A DNA stretch of 64,000 nt from Buchnera aphidicola (Rhopalosiphum maidis). GTDB lineage: Bacteria > Pseudomonadota > Gammaproteobacteria > Enterobacterales > Enterobacteriaceae. The position numbers were made by a program, and so were the translations under genes. The notes below the pieces were generated by a model, which had not been told where the DNA came from, did not search any database, and worked only from the letters and a program-made list of their open reading frames with translations. Of this stretch, positions 62,195-64,000 are shown piece after piece (position 1 is the first letter of the stretch; every line of letters begins with the position of its first letter). The stretch lies in the NCBI RefSeq assembly GCF_003671935.1, contig NZ_CP032759.1, positions 372,001 to 436,000 on the forward strand, in the 5' to 3' direction.

Positions 62195-62893
62195 ATGAAA
62201 AATAAAACTCCTCTTATTTGTAATTAATAGACGCAGTGGTGTAAGTAAAAGTTCTTTATTTAAAATCATAGCTCAAAAATTAAATTGGTCTCTTTTAGAA
62301 TCTAGTAAAATATATCGATTGATAGTATTTTTTATATTAAATATTCCTATTTTAGAAGAAAAAATCATTCCTTTTTTAAAAAATTTAGATTTTTTTTCAA
62401 AAAAAAAGAGTTAATAAATTTAAAAAAAATCTTCAAAAAGTGAGTAAAATTGTTTCTCAATTAACAATTTTTTTTAAAGTTAAAAACATTTTGCTTTATC
62501 AACAAAAATATTTTCGTTGTTCTCCTGGATTAATAAAAGAGGAACGAAATGTGGGTACAGTAATTTTCCCTAATGCTATAATAAAATTTTTCTTAGACGC
62601 AAATTTCGAACATCATGTTTATAGAAGAAAATCACAACTAAAAAAACAGATGTTATATTGATTTTAAAAAATTATCAAAACAAATAAAAATTCGTGATGA
62701 ACGTGATCAAAATCGATCAATTTCTCCTTTATACCCATCAGAAAATGCTATAATATTATATTCAACAAAAATAAGTTTTGAAAAAGTTGTTAAAACTTTA
62801 ACAAAGCATATTGTTAAAAAAACAAATATATATTTTAAAAATAAATATAGATTTTTATTCGTAAAAATTGCACTCTTTAATATGGACTATTAA
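62195..62893 (+). pseudogene. cmk: Cytidylate kinase (cmk), broken by at least three frameshifts
   Basis: Remnants of CMP/dCMP kinase lie in order in shifting frames, at the E. coli position between aroA and rpsA. (A) 62195: MKNKTPLICN then stop. (B) 62223-62414: SGVSKSSLFKIIAQKLNW...SSKIYR, the P-loop region with GPSGAGKGT decayed to RRSGVSKSS. (C) about 62410-62661: VSQLTIFFKV..., GLIKEERNVGTVIFPNA. (D) 62648-62893: YIDFKKLSKQIKIRDERDQNRSISPLYPSENAII. The B-C shift falls at nine A (62399-62407) and the C-D shift at seven A (62640-62646). Loss of the glycines of the P-loop argues for a true pseudogene rather than programmed frameshifting. Confidence 0.93.
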
Positions 62894-62936
62894 AAGATAT
62901 ATAAAACAAGCTCATTTCAACACGAAGTTAAAATGA
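62851..62936 (+). promoter_or_regulatory. Two hairpins in the rpsA leader
   Basis: ATTTTTA-TTCG-TAAAAAT at 62851-62868 and TCATTTCAAC-ACGAA-GTTAAAATGA at 62912-62936 (one C-A mismatch) are separated by A/U-rich sequence, ahead of the rpsA ATG at 62970. No Shine-Dalgarno precedes that ATG. E. coli rpsA likewise has a hairpin-rich leader with a poor Shine-Dalgarno, through which S1 controls its own translation. Confidence 0.4.
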
Positions 62937-62969
62937 ACATTTAATAAAAGTTTTTTAAATATTATTAAT

Positions 62970-64000
62970 ATGAATGAATCTTTTGCTCAACTATTTGAAG
63001 AATCACTAAAAGAGATTAAAACTCGTCCAGGATCAATTATTCGAGGTATTGTTGTTTCTATAGAAAAAGAAACAGTGCTTGTTGATGCAGGTCTTAAATC
63101 TGAATCAGCAATTCCAGCTGAACAATTTAAAAATGCTCAAGGATTTTTAGATGTAAAAGTTGGAGATCAAATTGATGTTGCTTTAGATGCCATTGAAGAC
63201 GGATTTGGAGAAACACTTTTATCTCGAGAAAAAGCAAAACGACATGAAGCATGGTTAATATTAGAACAAGCTCATGAAAAATCAGAAACTGTTATTGGTA
63301 TTATTAATGGCAAGGTAAAGGGTGGATTCACTGTAGAACTAAATGATATACGTGCTTTTTTACCAGGTTCTTTAGTTGATGTTCGTCCTGTTAGAGATAC
63401 TATTCATCTTGAAGGTAAAGAATTAGAATTTAAGGTAATAAAATTAGATCAAAAAAGGAATAATGTTGTTGTTTCACGACGTGCTGTAATTGAATCTGAA
63501 AATAGTGCTGAAAGAGATCAATTATTAGAAAATTTACAAGAAGGTATAGAAATTAAAGGAATTGTTAAAAATTTAACAGATTATGGAGCTTTTGTAGATT
63601 TAGGTGGTGTAGATGGATTGTTGCATATTACTGACATGGCATGGAAAAGAGTTAAACATCCGAGTGAGATAGTTAATGTTGGTGATGAAATCAATGTTAA
63701 AATTTTAAAATTTGATAGAGAAAGAACACGCGTTTCTTTAGGATTAAAACAATTAGGTGAAGATCCATGGATAGCTATTTCTCATCGTTATCCGGAAGGA
63801 ATTAAATTAAGCGGTCGTGTGACAAACTTAACAGATTATGGTTGTTTTGTAGAAATTGAAGAAGGTGTAGAAGGTCTCGTTCATGTATCTGAAATGGATT
63901 GGACAAATAAAAACATCCATCCTTCTAAAGTAGTTTCAGTTAATAATATAGTAGATGTTATAGTTTTAGATATTGATGAAGAACGTCGTCGTATTTCCCT
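62970..64000 (+). CDS. rpsA: 30S ribosomal protein S1, 3' end outside the window
   Basis: Largest small-subunit protein; its S1 (OB) repeats bind mRNA and deliver leaders lacking a Shine-Dalgarno. The translation starts [20 protein letters not shown] and shows four S1 repeats before the window ends after about 343 codons (E. coli 557). It is the most conserved protein of the window. The start at 62970 aligns with E. coli. Upstream sequence is cmk pseudogene and a structured leader. Confidence 0.98.
   Translation, partial: MNESFAQLFEESLKEIKTRPGSIIRGIVVSIEKETVLVDAGLKSESAIPAEQFKNAQGFLDVKVGDQIDVALDAIEDGFGETLLSREKAKRHEAWLILEQAHEKSETVIGIINGKVKGGFTVELNDIRAFLPGSLVDVRPVRDTIHLEGKELEFKVIKLDQKRNNVVVSRRAVIESENSAERDQLLENLQEGIEIKGIVKNLTDYGAFVDLGGVDGLLHITDMAWKRVKHPSEIVNVGDEINVKILKFDRERTRVSLGLKQLGEDPWIAISHRYPEGIKLSGRVTNLTDYGCFVEIEEGVEGLVHVSEMDWTNKNIHPSKVVSVNNIVDVIVLDIDEERRRIS

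Noticed and set aside
62440..62661. 73-residue frame taken as a separate small gene
   Set aside because: Its sequence aligns with the middle of cytidylate kinase and is one fragment of the broken cmk.
1..64000. CRISPR arrays, insertion sequences, prophage, defence systems
   Set aside because: No regularly spaced repeats, transposase, integrase or restriction-type genes anywhere in the window.

Overview
This is a chromosome segment of Buchnera aphidicola, the obligate endosymbiont of aphids, or a very close relative. The DNA is extremely AT-rich and proteins are rich in Lys, Asn, Ile and Phe. Almost every gene is a slightly shortened orthologue of an Escherichia coli gene, in E. coli-like order, with many neighbours deleted. 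I saw no insertion sequence, phage, CRISPR, toxin-antitoxin or restriction gene. One clear decaying gene (cmk) lies near the right end. The species is inferred from gene content and composition; no database search was run.

Layout. 1-5129: pepA (5' cut by the window), valS, trhO. 5153-14277: uup, rlmL, pyrD on the minus strand, then pncB, asnS and an OmpF-type porin on the plus strand. 14449-22753: a minus-strand series of lpoB, hinT, ptsG, ycfH, holB, tmk, acpP, fabG, fabD, rpmF and rluC; this is the E. coli fab/ptsG region without plsX, fabH, fabF, pabC and mltG. 23062-25965: rne. 26130-36001: the flagellar hook-basal-body cluster flgBCDEFGHIJK (minus) and flgA-flgN (plus), without flgM and flgL. 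36019-39949: pyrC, murJ, ompA. 40016-40436: tRNA-Ser(UGA), tRNA-Cys(GCA), tRNA-Leu(UAA). 40453-43537: rsmC and minCDE. 43691-47578: tsaB, yoaE, a 722-base gene-free stretch, htpX. 47782-56551: zwf, pykA, mepM, znuA, znuCB, aspS. 56783-62129: infA, trxB, serS, serC, aroA. 62195-62893: cmk pseudogene. 62970-64000: start of rpsA.

The genes cover translation (four aminoacyl-tRNA synthetases, IF-1, S1, L32, rRNA and tRNA modification), cell division and envelope upkeep (min system, MurJ, MepM, LpoB, porins), uptake and carbon metabolism (PtsG, Zwf, PykA), zinc uptake, pyrimidine and NAD synthesis, and host-relevant amino acid synthesis (SerC; AroA for aromatic amino acids). The flagellar set gives a hook-basal body without a filament, matching the view that Buchnera uses it as an export apparatus.

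Points most worth a second look: the frameshifted cmk, with two breaks at poly(A) runs; ZnuA with its first zinc ligand pair replaced by Val-Gln; HinT lacking the first histidine of its triad; RNase E keeping its membrane helix and extreme C-terminal tail inside an eroded scaffold; strong hairpins after minus-strand genes whose T-run is on the plus strand; and a structured, Shine-Dalgarno-free rpsA leader.
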